The translations under genes and the position numbers were made by a program. The notes beneath the pieces are model-generated. The model saw nothing but the letters and a program-made list of their open reading frames with translations, searched no databases and was not told the DNA's origin. Shown in pieces: positions 62,431 to 64,000 of a stretch of DNA of 64,000 nt; positions within the stretch are counted from its first letter, which is position 1; every line of letters begins with the position of its first letter. Source of the stretch: Pandoraea capi (GTDB lineage Bacteria; Pseudomonadota; Gammaproteobacteria; Burkholderiales; Burkholderiaceae); contig NZ_CABPRV010000003.1 in the NCBI RefSeq assembly GCF_902459735.1, positions 186,001-250,000 on the forward strand, read 5' to 3'.

Positions 62431-63759
62431 TCATGCAGCCTCTCGCCGGACGAAGCGGCCACCGGGCAGACGGCCGATGCGGCCGTCCAGCTCAAGCACG
62501 CCGAGCTGCGACAGCACGGCCGCGACGCTCAGTCCGGTGCGCTCACACAGGGTGTCGGCGCTGACGGGATCATACCCCAGCGCTTCCAGAACTGCTGTCG
62601 TGGCCGGCGCCGTCGGCTCGGGGGACGTGATGGGGTGGACAGGCGGCACGCCCTGCGACGCAATGCCCATGGCTTCCAGGACATCGTCGGGGGAGGTGGC
62701 CAGCGTCGCGCCGTCCCGGATAAGCACATGGCAGCCCCGGCTCTGCGGCGCGTGGATGGAGCCCGGGACGGCGAGCACGTCGCGTCCCAGTTCGCCCGCC
62801 AGACGCGCCGTGATGAGCGATCCCGACTGCGTCGTGGCCTCGATGACCACCGTGCATCGCGCGAGCGCGGCGATGAGCCGGTTGCGGCGCGGGAAGTGCT
62901 CGGGCCGGGGCGGGGTGCCGACAGGGAACGCAGAGAGCACCAGCCCGCGCGCTGCGATCTGCTCGGTCAGTGCGCGGTGACGCGCCGGATAGACGACGTC
63001 CGCGCCGGTGCCGATGACCGCACATGTGCCGCCTGCCGTGTCGAGCGCGCCTTCGTGCGCTGCTGCGTCGATCCCGGCAGCGAGCCCCGAGACGACCGTC
63101 ACGCCGGCGTCGCCCAGCACGCGGGCGAAATGCCGGGCGTTGTCGCGGCCCTGCGGGGTGGCGCGGCGGCTGCCGACCAGCGCTGTCGCGCGCGCTCCGG
63201 CGGGACCCGCACGATTCGCGAGTCCGGCGTCGCCCCGGCAGTACAACATCGGCGGTGGGTCGCCAAGTGTCAGCAGCGCACGGGGATACGCCGCCTCGGA
63301 CAACGTGACGACGGCACATCCCGGGCGATCGGCCCATTCGAGCGTAAGGGCGATCTGCGCGTGAAGTTCTGGCGATGTTCGCGCCAGCAGGCGTGCCGCG
63401 ACGTCCACCGGAACGACATCCGTCAATGCGGCGCGTGAGGCGCCGAAGATCGCGGCGGGCGGGCCGAATGCCGTCAGCAAACGGCGCACCGCAGCGGGCG
63501 GCACGCCGGGCGTATGACACAGCCGCAGCCAGTCCTTGATTTCCTCGCGATCGGCGCCGATCTGCGAGTGGATGCGGGGATCAGCCCCTGAATCAGCCGC
63601 CGCGTGTTCCCGTGCGGACGTCGAATCGAAGGGCGTGACGCTGGCGTCGATTCCGACGCAGGGAAGGCCGGTAACGTCGACGGGGCGGGCATTGCCGACG
63701 GCCGGGGCCGTTTCGACCGCCAGCATCGGCGGGAGCGCTATGCTAAAATTTTTCATCAT
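62431..63759 (-). CDS. dprA: DNA-processing protein DprA
   Basis: A 442-residue cytosolic protein that loads RecA onto incoming single-stranded DNA during natural transformation. The Rossmann fold core is [16 protein letters not shown] and [18 protein letters not shown], with IVSEFPVG replaced by [20 protein letters not shown]; the C-terminal winged helix is [23 protein letters not shown]. The N-terminal 80 residues are variable. Start codons at 63759 and 63756 are adjacent; one further upstream is less likely. It is divergent from def. Confidence 0.92.
   Translation of the reverse strand: MMKNFSIALPPMLAVETAPAVGNARPVDVTGLPCVGIDASVTPFDSTSAREHAAADSGADPRIHSQIGADREEIKDWLRLCHTPGVPPAAVRRLLTAFGPPAAIFGASRAALTDVVPVDVAARLLARTSPELHAQIALTLEWADRPGCAVVTLSEAAYPRALLTLGDPPPMLYCRGDAGLANRAGPAGARATALVGSRRATPQGRDNARHFARVLGDAGVTVVSGLAAGIDAAAHEGALDTAGGTCAVIGTGADVVYPARHRALTEQIAARGLVLSAFPVGTPPRPEHFPRRNRLIAALARCTVVIEATTQSGSLITARLAGELGRDVLAVPGSIHAPQSRGCHVLIRDGATLATSPDDVLEAMGIASQGVPPVHPITSPEPTAPATTAVLEALGYDPVSADTLCERTGLSVAAVLSQLGVLELDGRIGRLPGGRFVRREAA
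63741..63749 (+). promoter_or_regulatory. Extended -10 promoter for def
   Basis: TGCTAAAAT is a close match to an extended -10 element, about 140 bases before the def start and pointing toward it. It overlaps the start region of dprA. No good -35 is present at the normal spacing. Confidence 0.45.
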
Positions 63760-63888
63760 CCGGTAAGCATTGACCGGGGGGCCAGAGCAGGCGAAGCGCG
63801 CGACAGCGTTTCGCCACGCACCCAGCCATCGCAAGATTGTGCGTTGGCGGCGGCCCGTGAGGCAATGCGGCGAATTCCCGTTTTCATC

Positions 63889-64000
63889 ATGGCATTACTA
63901 CCCATTCTTCAGTATCCCGATCCGCGTCTGCACAAGGTGGCCAAGCCGGTCGCCGAGGTCGACGACCGGATCCGTCAGCTCGTCAAGGATATGGCCGAGA
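63889..64000 (+). CDS. def: Peptide deformylase, 5' part (window ends)
   Basis: The first 37 codons of peptide deformylase, which removes the formyl group from new proteins. The N-terminus reads [20 protein letters not shown], followed by [14 protein letters not shown], the typical start of the family. The catalytic GCLS and HEFDH motifs lie beyond the window. The neighbouring dprA and topB in this order, with def divergent, is common in Burkholderiaceae. Truncated only by the window edge. Confidence 0.92.
   Translation, partial: MALLPILQYPDPRLHKVAKPVAEVDDRIRQLVKDMAE

Overview
The window is a GC-rich chromosome segment with dense genes, short spacers and many ATGA start/stop overlaps. The gene set points to a betaproteobacterium of the Burkholderiaceae: a complete Wsp chemosensory operon, GTP-type PEP carboxykinase, a branched-chain-type ABC operon, CstA with a Cache-domain two-component system, and the order topB, thioredoxin-like gene, dprA, def. 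Pandoraea is my best genus guess, but it rests on general resemblance and not on any search. No rRNA, tRNA, CRISPR array or integrase was seen.

Layout. 0.3-4.9 kb: an MFS exporter, an RpiR-type regulator, and divergently an aminotransferase overlapping a beta-keto acid cleavage enzyme. 5.1-14.8 kb: wspA-B-C-D-E-F-R, a surface-type chemosensory pathway ending in a diguanylate cyclase with intact GGEEF and I-site motifs, followed closely by a glutathione S-transferase gene. 14.8-20.8 kb: GNAT acetyltransferase, membrane-anchored TAXI binding protein, LysR regulator, M20 amidohydrolase and MHS-type transporter. 20.9-23.6 kb: an AT-richer insertion with a small minus-strand gene behind a structured leader, then an AAA ATPase overlapping a Toprim-like protein, which looks like a two-gene defence module. 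23.6-33.9 kb: a thiolase, then a catabolic operon (binding protein, LivHMGF-type transporter, M20-type amidohydrolase, M81 peptidase) under a divergent GntR/FadR regulator that carries a histone-H1-like tail.

34-39.1 kb: a small sulfite-oxidase-fold protein, a 1252-residue regulator with winged-helix, BTAD, degenerate cyclase, ATPase and TPR regions, and a fragment of a sulfonate-binding protein gene. 39.6-42.7 kb: a Fur-boxed TonB-dependent siderophore receptor with its PiuC-like hydroxylase. 42.7-46.5 kb: Spy-like periplasmic protein, DoxX, a secreted protein with an internal duplication, a hotdog thioesterase and a patatin. 46.6-51.0 kb: D-2-hydroxyacid dehydrogenase, pckG and a FitAB/VapBC-type toxin-antitoxin pair. 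51.0-55.7 kb: a NarL/NarX-type two-component system divergent from cstA and ybdD. 55.9-64.0 kb: hemN, a LysR regulator, topB, a thioredoxin-like gene, dprA and the start of def.

The strongest candidates for something not routine are the ATPase/Toprim island with its structured leader, the large multidomain regulator with a degenerate cyclase domain, and the FadR regulator with a basic tail. Starts given here were chosen from family alignment memory, ribosome-binding sites and overlaps; no database search was run.
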